NCBI RefSeq assembly: GCF_025463825.1
Contig: NZ_JAODBG010000106.1
Span: forward strand, 1 to 64,000
DNA: 64,000 bases
Source of the DNA: Cryobacterium sp.
Lineage (GTDB): Bacteria; Actinomycetota; Actinomycetes; Actinomycetales; Microbacteriaceae
Direction of reading: 5' to 3'
Shown here: positions 26,887 to 36,095 of the stretch, piece by piece
Layout of the letters: each line of letters opens with the position of its first letter
Position numbering within the stretch: the stretch's first letter is position 1
Program-made: the position numbers and the translations under genes
The notes under the pieces: generated by a model
Told to the model about the DNA's origin: nothing
The model's input: the letters and a program-made list of their open reading frames with translations, nothing else
Database searches by the model: none

Positions 26887-29058
26887 ATGCAGCCAGGCCG
26901 CCCGCGCATCCGACCGACGATCACCCGGATCGCCGCCCGCACGGCGGTGTTCGCGGCGGCCATCGGGCTGGTCAGCGCCGGCCTGGTGGGCGCCGGTCTC
27001 GGCGCTCCGCTGCCGGCCAGGGCGGACGACCCGGTGCAATTCGAGGAGAGCCACATCTTCGACAGTGTCGGCGCCCTCGGCGACCGGGAGCCGGAGGTGG
27101 CGCAGGCCCTCGACGAGCTCTTCGCCGACACCCAGGTCGACCTGTACGTGGCCTATGTGTCGAGCTTCGACGGGGTGGATGACACGTCGACCTGGGCCGA
27201 CCAGACCGCCGTCGACAACGGGTTCGGCGACAACGACGTGCTGCTGGCCGTGGCGACCGACGACCGGCAGTACCAGCTGTCCGTGGCGAGCGATTTCGTG
27301 CTCGACGACGCGCAGCTCAGTGAGGTGCAGAACACCGCGATAGAACCGTCGCTGCGCGAGAACGACTGGGCCGGCGCCGCGATCAACGGCGCCACCGCCC
27401 TGCAGCAGAGCGTGGACGGCGAACCGCTCTCCGCCCCGGTGATCACACCGGGCGAGGCCACCACCACCGGCTCCGGCGGCCTGCCCGGCTGGGTGGGCCT
27501 GCTGCTGGCTCTGGTGGTGCTGGCCGTGATCGTCACCATCGTGATCCTGTTGGTGCGCCGCCGCGGGAAGTCCCCCGCGGTCCGGCCAGGCACCGGCGCG
27601 CCGGAGGTGCCGACGGCGGAGCTGAAGCGGGAGGCATCCAGCGCGCTCATCGAGACCGACGACGCGATCAAGACCAGCGGCCAGGAGGTAGGCTTCGCCG
27701 TCGCGCAGTACGGGGCGGCGGCGGCCGAACCGTTCCAGGCGGCGGTGAGCACCGCAGCGGGCAAGCTGAGCGAGGCGTTCACCCTGCAGCAGCGCCTGGA
27801 CGACGCCGAACCCGACACCGAGGAGCAGGTGCGAGCCTGGTACCGCCAGATCATCACCCTCTGCGCCGAGGCCAACCACGCCCTGGACGAGCAGGCCGAG
27901 GACTTCGACCAGCTGCGCCAGCTGGAGGCCAACGCACCGACCGCCGCGGCCGAGCTGGAAACCGAGCTGGCCGCCATCGACGCCCGGCTCGACGAGGCCG
28001 AAGCGGGCGTGGAAGCCCTCGCCGGCCGGTACACCGCCGCGGCGCTGGACACCGTCGCCGACAACCCCGATCAGGCCGCCGAACGGCTCACTTTCGCCAC
28101 CAACGCGCTGGCGGAGGCGCGCGCGCGGCTCACCGCCGGCGATGCGAGCGCCGCGGCCGTGGGCATCCGGGCCGCGGAGGAGGCCGTGGACCAGGCGAAG
28201 CTGCTCGTCGACGCGGTTCACCGGCTGGCCGCCGACCTCGAGCAGGTGGAGGCCGGCATCCCGGCGATCCTGGCCGACCTCGACTCCGATCTGGTCACCG
28301 CCCGCGGGCTCCCCGCCGGTGCCGGCAACGCGGTTCCCGGCGTCGCCCTGCAGACCGAGCAGGTTCTCGCCGACGTGCGTTCCCGCCTGGCCGCGCCGCC
28401 GATCAACCCGATCGAGCTGGTGCAGAAACTCGAGGCGGCGAACGTCAATATGGATGCTGCCCTCCAGGGTGCCCGGGACGCCGCGCTGCAGGCGCAGCGC
28501 CTGAACCAGGCGCTGAACCAGAGCATGCAGGCCGCCCGCAGCCAGGTGTCGGCGGCGGACGACTTCATCACCGCCCGGCGCGGCGCGGTGGGGGCCGAGG
28601 CCCGCACCCGACTGGCCGAGGCCGCCCGGCTGACGGCGCAGGCCGAATCACTGGTCGCGAGCGACTCGGCCGCGGCCCTGGCGGTCTCCCAACGGGCCGG
28701 ATCCCTGGCCGCCGAGGCGACGGCCATGGCCCGGCGCGACGTGGATGGGTTCTCCACCGACGACGATGACGACTTCAGCGACTTCTTCGGCGGTGGCGGC
28801 ACCAGCCGGCGCGGCGGCAGCAATGGTTCGATGGGCGCCGTGCTCGGCGGCATCCTGATCGGCCAGATCCTCGGCGGCGGCGGGGGCGGTGGCGGCTTCG
28901 GCGGCGGCGGAGGCGGCGGAGGCGGTGGCGGCTTCGGCGGGATGGGCGGTGGCGGCCGACGCAGCAGCGGTGGCGGCTTCGGCGGTGGCGGCTTCCGGCC
29001 CGGCAGCTTCGGCGGCGGCGGCACCCGCGGCCGGCGCGGCGGCGGCGGCCGCTTCTAG
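26887..29058 (+). CDS. TPM-domain membrane protein with coiled coil and Gly-rich tail
   Basis: About 723 residues. A signal peptide ending in PLPARA is followed by an extracytoplasmic TPM domain (residues about 40-170, with FGDNDVLLAVATDDRQYQL). One transmembrane helix, GLLLALVVLAVIVTIVILLV, comes next. A long Ala/Glu-rich coiled-coil region of about 400 residues is followed by a tail of mostly Gly, Phe and Ser. TPM proteins of this layout are found beside PspA in many actinobacteria, where both deal with membrane stress; here PspA lies 3.8 kb further on. AGGAAG is eight bases before this ATG; a GTG three codons earlier is possible. Confidence 0.85.
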   Translation: MQPGRPRIRPTITRIAARTAVFAAAIGLVSAGLVGAGLGAPLPARADDPVQFEESHIFDSVGALGDREPEVAQALDELFADTQVDLYVAYVSSFDGVDDTSTWADQTAVDNGFGDNDVLLAVATDDRQYQLSVASDFVLDDAQLSEVQNTAIEPSLRENDWAGAAINGATALQQSVDGEPLSAPVITPGEATTTGSGGLPGWVGLLLALVVLAVIVTIVILLVRRRGKSPAVRPGTGAPEVPTAELKREASSALIETDDAIKTSGQEVGFAVAQYGAAAAEPFQAAVSTAAGKLSEAFTLQQRLDDAEPDTEEQVRAWYRQIITLCAEANHALDEQAEDFDQLRQLEANAPTAAAELETELAAIDARLDEAEAGVEALAGRYTAAALDTVADNPDQAAERLTFATNALAEARARLTAGDASAAAVGIRAAEEAVDQAKLLVDAVHRLAADLEQVEAGIPAILADLDSDLVTARGLPAGAGNAVPGVALQTEQVLADVRSRLAAPPINPIELVQKLEAANVNMDAALQGARDAALQAQRLNQALNQSMQAARSQVSAADDFITARRGAVGAEARTRLAEAARLTAQAESLVASDSAAALAVSQRAGSLAAEATAMARRDVDGFSTDDDDDFSDFFGGGGTSRRGGSNGSMGAVLGGILIGQILGGGGGGGGFGGGGGGGGGGGFGGMGGGGRRSSGGGFGGGGFRPGSFGGGGTRGRRGGGGRF

Positions 29059-29068
29059 CCTTCCCGGC

Positions 29069-29123
29069 GAGTTGCCGGTTGGCGCCCCTCGCCGCCCGGT
29101 GAGGGGGCACGAAGTGGCAACTT
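29069..29123. repeat. Paired intergenic palindrome, locus 2, unit 1
   Basis: Left arm GAGTTGCCGGTTGGCGCCCC faces right arm GGGGCACGAAGTGGCAACTT across a loop of about 15 bases. Fourteen of the 20 positions pair. Confidence 0.85.
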
Positions 29124-29141
29124 AGGTGTCCCCGCGGCGGC

Positions 29142-29196
29142 GAGATGCCAGTTGGGGCCCATTGCGCACCCGGGCAGGGGCCTCAAGTGGCATCTC
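29142..29196. repeat. Paired intergenic palindrome, locus 2, unit 2
   Basis: Left arm GAGATGCCAGTTGGGGCCC faces right arm GGGGCCTCAAGTGGCATCTC. It lies 18 bases after unit 1, between the convergent ends of the TPM and oxidase genes. Confidence 0.85.
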
Positions 29197-29209
29197 GCGG
29201 GTCGCCGGC

Positions 29210-30319
29210 TCAGCGGTCGAGGGCGAACAGGGGCGGCGCGGGGATGTCCAGCGTCAGGTCGGCGAGGATGCGGCCGACGGTGGGGGTGAACTTGAAGCCG
29301 TGGCCGGAGAACCCGGCGCCGACGATCACGGGGCCGCGCCGGTCCAGCACGAAATTCGAGTCCGGGCTGGTCGTGTAGGTGCAGCTGATCTCGGTGAAGA
29401 CGTCCGGGTCGGCGCCGGGCAGCCATTCGCGGGCGTAGCGGCGCAGCGCCAGCAGCTGCTCGGGCTCCGAGGTGAATGTGCGGTGGTCGGGGTCCACGAC
29501 CGGGCCCACCCCGTGCCAGCCGGCCTTGATGCCCTCGCCGGGGGTGTGCATGCCGTAGACCGGGGAGCGCCAGTATTCGTAGCCGGGGGTGCCCGGCCGG
29601 TAGCCGTGGTTGAAGCCCGGCCAGACGAAGCTGGTATCCAGCGCGGCGAAATGCGCCGGCTGCTCCTGCGTGACCACCAGGCGCGGCACCGGCAGCAGCC
29701 CGTCGAGCAGTGAGCTGGTCCACGCGCCGAGCGTGACGATCACCCGCCGCGCCTGGAAGAGTTCGGTGTCGGTGTCCACGAGCACGCTCTCGTCGCCCTG
29801 CACGGTGATCCGGGTCGCGGGCCTACCGTGCTCGATCCGGGCGCCGCGCCGGGCTGCGGCACGCTGCAGGGCGTCGACCGACGCATTCGCGTTCACCCGG
29901 CCGGCCTCCGGCGTGTAGAGCACCTCGGTGTCGAAACGGATGCCCGGCCAGCGCTCCTGCGCGGCGGCGACGGAAAGCATCGTCGGGTCGAAGCCCACCC
30001 CGCTGAGGGCGGCGTGTACCTCGGCGAACGGCTGGCCCTGGCCGTGATTGACAAGGCCCACCTGGTCGAGCAGCCGGGTGTCGGTCTCGTCCTCGAGTTC
30101 GCGCCACAACTGCAACGCCTCCACGAGCATGGCCACGTAGGTGGGGTCCGAGTAACTGAGGTTGAAGTTGCGGGAGGCACCGTGCGAAGCGCCGTTGGTG
30201 TGGCCGGACGCGAACCGTTCGAGCAGGATGACCTCGCGGCCGCGGCGGGCGAGCTCCCAGGCGGCCGCCGAGCCCATCGCTCCCCCGCCGAGGATCAGGG
30301 TGTCGACACGGGTGGTCAT
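29210..30319 (-). CDS. Sarcosine/N-methyl amino acid oxidase-like flavoprotein
   Basis: 369 residues of the monomeric sarcosine oxidase/SolA family. The N-terminal FAD site is LILGGGAMGSAAAWELARRG. The cysteine in ISCTYTTSPDSNFVLD matches the residue that binds FAD covalently in sarcosine oxidase. The reaction would be oxidative demethylation of an N-methyl amino acid, giving formaldehyde and peroxide. It is the last gene of a four-gene operon, and its ATG overlaps the stop of the GNAT gene by four bases. Confidence 0.88.
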   Translation of the reverse strand: MTTRVDTLILGGGAMGSAAAWELARRGREVILLERFASGHTNGASHGASRNFNLSYSDPTYVAMLVEALQLWRELEDETDTRLLDQVGLVNHGQGQPFAEVHAALSGVGFDPTMLSVAAAQERWPGIRFDTEVLYTPEAGRVNANASVDALQRAAARRGARIEHGRPATRITVQGDESVLVDTDTELFQARRVIVTLGAWTSSLLDGLLPVPRLVVTQEQPAHFAALDTSFVWPGFNHGYRPGTPGYEYWRSPVYGMHTPGEGIKAGWHGVGPVVDPDHRTFTSEPEQLLALRRYAREWLPGADPDVFTEISCTYTTSPDSNFVLDRRGPVIVGAGFSGHGFKFTPTVGRILADLTLDIPAPPLFALDR

Positions 30320-30801
30320 GCGGGCAGCATCCGTTCGTAGCACTTGGAGAACCAAATCGCCTCGTACGGCGGGTAGATGGGGATGGCCCGGTGGCCGAGG
30401 TGTTCGTAGAGGCGCACCGCCTCTGGCTGCCGGTCGCCGGTCTGGAGGATCAGGCGCGGGGCGCCTCGGTCGGCTGCCGCGTCCTCGACGGCGCGGATGA
30501 GCGCCTTGCTCAGGCCACGGCCCCGGTAGTCCGGCAACGTGACGAGGCGCTTGAGCTCGTATTCCGAGCCGAGCATGCGCAGGGCGGCGTGCGCGGCGGG
30601 CACGCCGTCGACCGTGGCGATCAGCGTGACCACCATGGTCTCCGGGTCGATGGTGAACGTCGCGGCGCGGGCGGCGGCATCCGCCGCGTCGGGGTTCTCG
30701 AAGCGGTCCGCGTACCGAGGCATGATCTCGTCGTCCATGGCCGCCCGGAGCGCGACGGCCCGCGGGTCGGTCCAGTCGACGGTGTGGAGCTGCACAGTCA
30801 T
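30316..30801 (-). CDS. GNAT-family N-acetyltransferase
   Basis: 161 residues. The acetyl-CoA loop reads LVTLPDYRGRGLSKALIRAVED, near residues 88-109, and is followed by the GDRQPEAVRLYEHLGH strand-helix. It lies between the M20 peptidase and the oxidase with four-base overlaps on both sides, so the three are co-translated. The target is unknown but may be an amino compound handled by the same operon. Confidence 0.9.
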   Translation of the reverse strand: MTVQLHTVDWTDPRAVALRAAMDDEIMPRYADRFENPDAADAAARAATFTIDPETMVVTLIATVDGVPAAHAALRMLGSEYELKRLVTLPDYRGRGLSKALIRAVEDAAADRGAPRLILQTGDRQPEAVRLYEHLGHRAIPIYPPYEAIWFSKCYERMLPA

Positions 30802-32129
30802 CCGAGCACCTCCCGCACGGTGAAGTCGAGGGCGGCGACGGTGAGGGCGATCGAGTCGACGTCGATGCGTTCGTCGTTGCCGTGGAAGAGCATCCGGAAG
30901 GTGCCGTAGTCCCAGCGTGGGCTGAGCAGGCCGAAGCCGTAGGCGGGGATGCCGCGGCGCCGGTAGAACCGGGCGTCGGAGCCGCCGACGCTGAGCACCG
31001 GCAGCAGGTCGGCGTTCGGGTAGGCGCGGGCCACGGCCGAGCTGAGCGCGGCGAACAGGGGCGTGTCCACGGGCGAGCGGGTGGCGCCCTCGAAGCTCTC
31101 GCCGACGATGTCGATGTCGACCATCAGGTCGCCCAGCGCCTGCCGGAGGTACGCGTCCACATTCACGGCGTCGACGCCAGGCAGCACCCGGATGTCCAAC
31201 TCGACCGTGGCCATCGACGGGATGACGTTCTGCTTGTCGCCGGCGCGCACGATGTTGGGCGAGATGGTGGTGTGGCTGGAGGCGTGCGCAAACCCGGCCA
31301 GGCTGCCCAGCTCGTGCACGGCACCGTCGATGCCGGCCGGGTCGACCAGCCGGGCGGAAAGCTCAGCGGACAGACCCAGCACGCTCACGTAGTGCCGCCA
31401 GTCGTCCGTGATCTGCACGGGCGCCTCGAAGCGGGCCAGCCGCATCACGGCCTCCGCCGCGGTCACGGCGGCGTTGCGGGCACCCCACGGTGCGGAGCCG
31501 TGCCCCGGGGTGCCGTGCACCACCAGGCGGCGGCCGGCGATGCCCTTCTCGCCCACCGTGGTGGTGATCGACGGCCGCACGCCCACGGGCGCCCCACCGG
31601 ATTCGGTGAGCACGAAGTCGGCGTCGATCAGGTCGAGCCGGTGCTCGGTGAGCCAACCCACACCGTACCGGCTGCCGCTCTCCTCGTCGGCGACCGCCGC
31701 GAAGATCAGGTCGCCGCGCGGCCGGAAGGCCCCGGTGGCGAGGTCCCGGATCACGACGGCGTAGCTGGCGGTGAGGTAGAGCATGTCGAGGGCCCCGCGG
31801 CCCCAGATCTCACCGTTGACGAGCTCGGCGCCGAACGGGTCCCGGCTCCAGCCGTCCCGGTCCACCGGCACCACGTCGATGTGGCCGACCAGCGCGAGCG
31901 ACGGCGCATCCGGGTCGGTGCCGCGGATGCGCGCGATCAACGATGCGCGCCCCGGGTGCGGTTCCACGATCTCGATGTCGAGCCCGGAGCCGGCAAAGAA
32001 CCCCTCCAGGGTGCGGACGCTGCGGATCTCACCGCCGGAGTCTGCGGTGCCGTCGTTGACGCAGGCGTTGCGGATGAGGTCGCGCAGCAGGTCGACGGTC
32101 TGGCGGGTGAGGACATCCGGATCGGTCAT
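30798..32129 (-). CDS. M20-family metallopeptidase/deacylase
   Basis: 443 residues. Zinc ligands are visible in LVGHIDVVPVD, in GRGALDML and in the catalytic ADEESGSRYG, and a dimerisation domain starts near GTPGHGSAPWGARN. The GALDML form, in place of GAxDMK, is typical of the branch that includes PM20D1-like N-acyl amino acid hydrolases. It probably releases amino acids from peptides or acyl conjugates. Its ATG overlaps the stop of the upstream hydrolase gene (TGATG). Confidence 0.88.
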   Translation of the reverse strand: MTDPDVLTRQTVDLLRDLIRNACVNDGTADSGGEIRSVRTLEGFFAGSGLDIEIVEPHPGRASLIARIRGTDPDAPSLALVGHIDVVPVDRDGWSRDPFGAELVNGEIWGRGALDMLYLTASYAVVIRDLATGAFRPRGDLIFAAVADEESGSRYGVGWLTEHRLDLIDADFVLTESGGAPVGVRPSITTTVGEKGIAGRRLVVHGTPGHGSAPWGARNAAVTAAEAVMRLARFEAPVQITDDWRHYVSVLGLSAELSARLVDPAGIDGAVHELGSLAGFAHASSHTTISPNIVRAGDKQNVIPSMATVELDIRVLPGVDAVNVDAYLRQALGDLMVDIDIVGESFEGATRSPVDTPLFAALSSAVARAYPNADLLPVLSVGGSDARFYRRRGIPAYGFGLLSPRWDYGTFRMLFHGNDERIDVDSIALTVAALDFTVREVLG

Positions 32130-32680
32130 CAGCGCACCATTCCCGCCAGGCTCTCGGCGAACTCGTCCAGGATCGCGCGGCCAGCCGGCCAGGCTCCGAG
32201 GTTACTGGCGCTGTTGATGTGCCCGATGCGGCCCACCTCGACGAAGCCGGCACCCCAGGAGGTCGCCAACTTGCGCGCGATGCCGAGCGCGCACAAGCGG
32301 TCATCGGCGCTGGCCACGACCAGGGCCGGGGTGCCCAGCACCGTCGGTTCGGCGGCCCGGAAGGTGCCGGCGACCGCAGGGAACTCGGCGCCGAACCGGT
32401 CGGGCGGGGCCACCAGCAGGGCGCCGCGCACCCGGCCGGGGTTCCGGGCCAGCCAGGCGGCGGCGGCCAGGCAGCCGAGGCTGTGCGCCACGATGATGGT
32501 GTCGGGCGAGTCGACGGCCGCGTCGATCGCGGCGATCCAGTCGTCGAGGTCGGGTTCGTCCCACGATGCCGGGCTGATCCGCACGGCATCGCTCTGCGTC
32601 GCCTCCCAGCGGGTCTGCCAATGCTTCTGATTGGAGTTGTTGATGCCCGGCACGATCGTCAGGCTCAGGGGGGTCGGCAT
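32129..32680 (-). CDS. RBBP9/YdeN-family serine hydrolase
   Basis: 183 residues. The start TIVPGINNSNQKHWQTRWE and the nucleophile elbow AHSLGCLAAAAWL are characteristic of the RBBP9/YdeN alpha-beta hydrolases. The acid and base are likely in ASADDRLC and GRIGHINSAS. It is the first gene of the operon that continues with M20 peptidase, GNAT and oxidase. The substrate is unknown. Confidence 0.88.
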   Translation of the reverse strand: MPTPLSLTIVPGINNSNQKHWQTRWEATQSDAVRISPASWDEPDLDDWIAAIDAAVDSPDTIIVAHSLGCLAAAAWLARNPGRVRGALLVAPPDRFGAEFPAVAGTFRAAEPTVLGTPALVVASADDRLCALGIARKLATSWGAGFVEVGRIGHINSASNLGAWPAGRAILDEFAESLAGMVR

Positions 32681-32827
32681 GGTGGTGATCCTCGACGGTC
32701 GTATCGGCTGGGCGTATCGGCGTGTGGAAACACACTAGCCGTCGCAGGGAAGCTGCCGATGAATCGGGCGGATGTGGAGGTGAACGCGGTAGTTTCTTAG
32801 CGTTGACCCCTTTGAAAGGACACTCAC

Positions 32828-33559
32828 ATGACCAAGCAGTCGATCTTCGGCCGCATCGCCCAGCTCACCAAGGCGAACATCAACGCTCTGCTGGACTCGG
32901 CGGAAGACCCCCAGAAGATGCTCGACCAGATGGTGCGTGACTTCACCAACAGCATCGCCGACGCCGAAAGCGCCATCGCCGAGACCATCGGCAACCTCCG
33001 CCTGCTCGAAGACGACCACCGCGAAGACGTGCAGGCGGCCGGCGAGTGGGGCCGCAAGGCCCTGGCCGCCAGCCGCAAGGCCGACGAGCTGCGTTCGGCC
33101 GGCAACACCGTCGACGCCGACAAGTTCGACAACCTCGCCAAGGTCGCCCTGGGCCGTCAGCTGACCAGCGAGAACGAGGCCAAGGCGGCCGAACCGCAGA
33201 TCGCGAGCCAGACGGCCATCGTCGAGAAGCTCAAGACCGGCCTGAACACGATGAAGACCAAGCTGGGCCAGCTCACCGCCAAGCGCAGCGAGCTCATCGC
33301 CCGGTCGAAGACCGCGGCCGCGCAGTCCCAGGTGATGGATGCCGTGAAGAGCATCGACATGCTGGATCCCACCAGCGAGGTCAGCCGGTTCGAAGACAAG
33401 ATCCGCCGTGAAGAGGCCAAGGTGCGCGGCGCCAGCGAGCTGGCCGAGTCCAGCCTCGACGCGCAGTTCGAAAGCCTCGACGACCTCGGCGAACTCACCG
33501 AGGTGGATGCCCGTCTCGCCGCGCTGAAGTCCGGCACGCCCTCTTCGATCGAGCAGTAA
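32828..33559 (+). CDS. pspA: PspA/IM30-family membrane-stress protein
   Basis: 243 residues, almost wholly helical, starting MTKQSIFGRIAQLTKANINALLD, the amphipathic membrane-binding helix of the family. Long heptad regions follow (AESAIAETIGNLRLLEDDHRE; KLKTGLNTMKTKLGQLTAKR, in part). PspA oligomers support damaged membranes. AAAGGA lies eight bases before the ATG. The frequent TPM-protein partner is encoded upstream, beyond a reverse operon. Confidence 0.92.
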   Translation: MTKQSIFGRIAQLTKANINALLDSAEDPQKMLDQMVRDFTNSIADAESAIAETIGNLRLLEDDHREDVQAAGEWGRKALAASRKADELRSAGNTVDADKFDNLAKVALGRQLTSENEAKAAEPQIASQTAIVEKLKTGLNTMKTKLGQLTAKRSELIARSKTAAAQSQVMDAVKSIDMLDPTSEVSRFEDKIRREEAKVRGASELAESSLDAQFESLDDLGELTEVDARLAALKSGTPSSIEQ

Positions 33560-33584
33560 CGTCCTTCGTCACACGGCGTCATCT

Positions 33585-33615
33585 GAACGGCCACGGGAAG
33601 CTCCCGTGGCCGTTC
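33585..33615 (+). terminator. Terminator after pspA
   Basis: A perfect 14-base stem, GAACGGCCACGGGA with its complement TCCCGTGGCCGTTC, has a three-base loop and is followed by the T-rich CTGTATTGTT. Confidence 0.85.
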
Positions 33616-33630
33616 TGTATTGTTCCCTGC

Positions 33631-34290
33631 ATGACTACTCTCGGAATCATCGGTGCCGGTAACATCGGCAGCCAGCTCGCCCGCCTCGGCGTGGCCAACG
33701 GATACGACGTCGTGGTGAGCAACTCCCGCGGCCCCGCAACCCTCGAAGCACTGGTCGAGGAGCTCGGGCCACGCGCCCGCGCCGCCCTCCCGGCCGAAGC
33801 CGCGACGGCCGGTGACCTGGTCATCGTCACCATTCCGCTCCACCAGATCCACACGCTGCCGACGGCCGAACTGGCCGGCAAGCTCGTCATCGACACCAAC
33901 AACTACTACCCCCAGCGAGACGGCGCCATCGTCGCCCTCGACGAGGAGACCACCACCACGGCCGAGCTGCTGCAGGACCTGCTGCCGGATGCCCGGGTCG
34001 TGAAGGCGTTCAACCACATCTACGCCGCCGATCTCACCACGGATGGCTTGCCCGCCGGCACCGCGGAGCGCCGCGCCCTGGTCATCGCCGGCAACGACCC
34101 CGAGGCCCGCGACTCCGTCGCGGCGCTGCTGGACGATTTCGGCTTCGACACCGTCGACCTCGGCCCGCTCAATGAGGGCTGGCGCATCCAGCGCGACACC
34201 CCGGGCTACGGCCCGCGCCTGGCCGCGTTCGAGCTGCGTGAGGCCGTCAGCACGGCCATCCGCTACCGCGACATGCAGCAGGCCGTGTAG
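33631..34290 (+). CDS. NADPH-dependent F420-reductase-like NAD(P)-binding protein
   Basis: 219 residues with an N-terminal nucleotide site LGIIGAGNIGSQLARLGVANG and the VSNSRGP loop that commonly reads phosphate of NADP. The downstream VIVTIPLHQI and FNHIYAADLT segments fit the F420-dependent NADP reductase and homologues of unknown substrate. The gene starts 16 bases after the pspA terminator, so the mRNA leader must be very short. Confidence 0.8.
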   Translation: MTTLGIIGAGNIGSQLARLGVANGYDVVVSNSRGPATLEALVEELGPRARAALPAEAATAGDLVIVTIPLHQIHTLPTAELAGKLVIDTNNYYPQRDGAIVALDEETTTTAELLQDLLPDARVVKAFNHIYAADLTTDGLPAGTAERRALVIAGNDPEARDSVAALLDDFGFDTVDLGPLNEGWRIQRDTPGYGPRLAAFELREAVSTAIRYRDMQQAV

Positions 34291-34345
34291 CGCCTGACCC
34301 GCGAATTGGCGGATGCGCCGGGCAGGGACACAGGAGCATACTGAG

Positions 34346-35182
34346 GTGGTGTCCCCCAACTACGTGGTCGTCCCGCAGTGGCAAGGTTCTGTTTCACCCC
34401 GCGCGATGCGCCTCGTTGACGGGGCGGAGGCGATCAAGGGCGACCTGCCGTACTCGGTCACCTACCCGGTCGATGTACCCGCCGAGGCCGGCGATTCGCT
34501 CGACACCGGCGTGCACCGCTACTCCTCGCTGTTGACCGTGCGGGACCGGCAGCTGGCCGTGCTGCGCACCAGCTCCGAACCGGTGCTCACCATCGGCGGC
34601 GACTGCGGGGTCTCCTGCGGCGCGGTCGAGCACGCCTCCCGGCTGCACCCGGGCGACATCGCCCTGGTCTGGTTCGACGCGCATCCCGACCTGCACTCCA
34701 GCGAGTCCTCGCAGTCCGGCGGCTTCGGCGGCATGGTGCTGCGCGCCATCCTCGGTGAGGGAGTCGATGGGCTCGCCCTCGACGCGGATGCCCGCATCAC
34801 GCCCGACCGGGTGGTGCTGGCCGGCGTGCGCGACGTCGACCCGGCCGAGGACGTCTTCATCACCGAACACGCCATCCCGCTGATACCGGTGGAGAGTTTC
34901 GGCAGCCCGGATGCCCTCGTCGCCGCCGTGAAACGCACCGGAGCGGCGCACATCTACCTGCACATCGACCTGGACGTGCTCGACCCGGCCACCATCGTGG
35001 GCCTGTCGAACATCTACCCGTTCGGCCTGGCCGTGGAGGCCCTCACCGGCGCGATCATGGCGCTGCGCGCCGAGTTCGCCCTGGCCGGCGCCACCATCGC
35101 GGGCTTCGCGCCGTCCTCTGCCGAGGCCGCGAACGACGACCTGCCCAGCATCCTGCGCATCATCAGCGCGCTCACCCGCTGA
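34346..35182 (+). CDS. Arginase/agmatinase-family protein
   Basis: About 278 residues of the ureohydrolase fold. Metal motifs are GGDCGVSCG, DAHPDLHS and HIDLDVLDP. In true arginases the first motif is GGDHS; here Cys replaces the metal-binding His, as in some actinobacterial members of unproven activity. AGGAG lies nine bases before the GTG at 34346, and a second GTG follows directly. The substrate may be a guanidino compound or formimino compound. Confidence 0.8.
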   Translation: MVSPNYVVVPQWQGSVSPRAMRLVDGAEAIKGDLPYSVTYPVDVPAEAGDSLDTGVHRYSSLLTVRDRQLAVLRTSSEPVLTIGGDCGVSCGAVEHASRLHPGDIALVWFDAHPDLHSSESSQSGGFGGMVLRAILGEGVDGLALDADARITPDRVVLAGVRDVDPAEDVFITEHAIPLIPVESFGSPDALVAAVKRTGAAHIYLHIDLDVLDPATIVGLSNIYPFGLAVEALTGAIMALRAEFALAGATIAGFAPSSAEAANDDLPSILRIISALTR

Positions 35183-35210
35183 CCCTCGCCGATCGAAGGA
35201 GATCGACCAT

Positions 35211-35999
35211 ATGACGGATGAACCGCGCGTCGTGATTGAGCGGCGGGGGCACCTGCTCCTGATCGGGCTCAACCGGCCTCAGAAGCGCAACGCCGCCGAC
35301 TTCGCCATGCTGCAGGAGCTCGCGCTGGCGTATGGGGAATTGGAGCGGGATCCCGAGCTGCGGGTGGGGGTCGTGCATGCTCTCGGCGAGCACTTCACTG
35401 CCGGGCTCGACCTGGCAGACGTGGGTCCCCGGCTCGGACCGGACGGGATCGAAATCGTACCGGAGGGCGGCATCAACCCCTGGCAGGTCGACGGCACAAC
35501 GCTGAGCAAACCGGTGGTCATCGCCGTGCAGGGCACCTGCCTCACCCTGGGCATCGAGCTGATGCTGGCCAGCGACATCGTGGTGGCCGCCGAGTCCACC
35601 CGGTTCGGCCAGATCGAGGTGAGCCGGGGCATCCTGCCGTTCGGCGGCGCCACCATCCGATTCCCCCGCGCGGCCGGCTGGGGCAACGCCATGCGGTGGC
35701 TGCTCACCGGCGACCTGTTCGACGCCAGGGAGGCCCTCCGGATGGGTTTGGTGCAGGAGATCGTGCCCAACGGCCGGCAACTGCACCGAGCGATCGAACT
35801 GGCCGAACGTATCGCCGCGCAGGCACCGCTCGCCGTGCAGGCCACCCTCGCCAGCGCCCGCACCGCCTCCCGCGACGGCGCCGCGGCCGCCGAGACCGGG
35901 CTGCAACCGGCACTGGCCCGCCTGGCCGCCTCCACCGATGCCCGCATCGGCATGGAAGCGTTCCTCTCCCGCACCCCCGCCGAGTTCCAGGGCCGCTGA
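35211..35999 (+). CDS. Enoyl-CoA hydratase/isomerase-family (crotonase) protein
   Basis: 262 residues. The oxyanion-hole strands are HFTAGLDLADV and GTCLTLGIELMLASDIVVA. Of the two catalytic Glu of enoyl-CoA hydratase, the first is kept (QIEVSRGILPFGG) and the second is replaced by Arg (NAMRWLLTGD instead of AMExxLTG). The reaction may therefore differ from simple hydration. AAGGAG lies nine bases before the ATG. The cellular role is unclear from context. Confidence 0.85.
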   Translation: MTDEPRVVIERRGHLLLIGLNRPQKRNAADFAMLQELALAYGELERDPELRVGVVHALGEHFTAGLDLADVGPRLGPDGIEIVPEGGINPWQVDGTTLSKPVVIAVQGTCLTLGIELMLASDIVVAAESTRFGQIEVSRGILPFGGATIRFPRAAGWGNAMRWLLTGDLFDAREALRMGLVQEIVPNGRQLHRAIELAERIAAQAPLAVQATLASARTASRDGAAAAETGLQPALARLAASTDARIGMEAFLSRTPAEFQGR

Positions 36000-36022
36000 C
36001 GGCTCCCGCACGCTGCCGTCGT

Positions 36023-36081
36023 GTGAGTTGCCAGTTGGCGCCCACTCCCAAGGTCTTAATGCGCGTCAACTGGCGACTCAC
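36023..36081. repeat. Paired intergenic palindrome, locus 3, unit 1
   Basis: Left arm GTGAGTTGCCAGTTGGCGCC faces right arm GCGTCAACTGGCGACTCAC across about 17 bases. It lies between two genes read in the same direction. Confidence 0.85.
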
Positions 36082-36095
36082 CGGCGCGAGCATCG

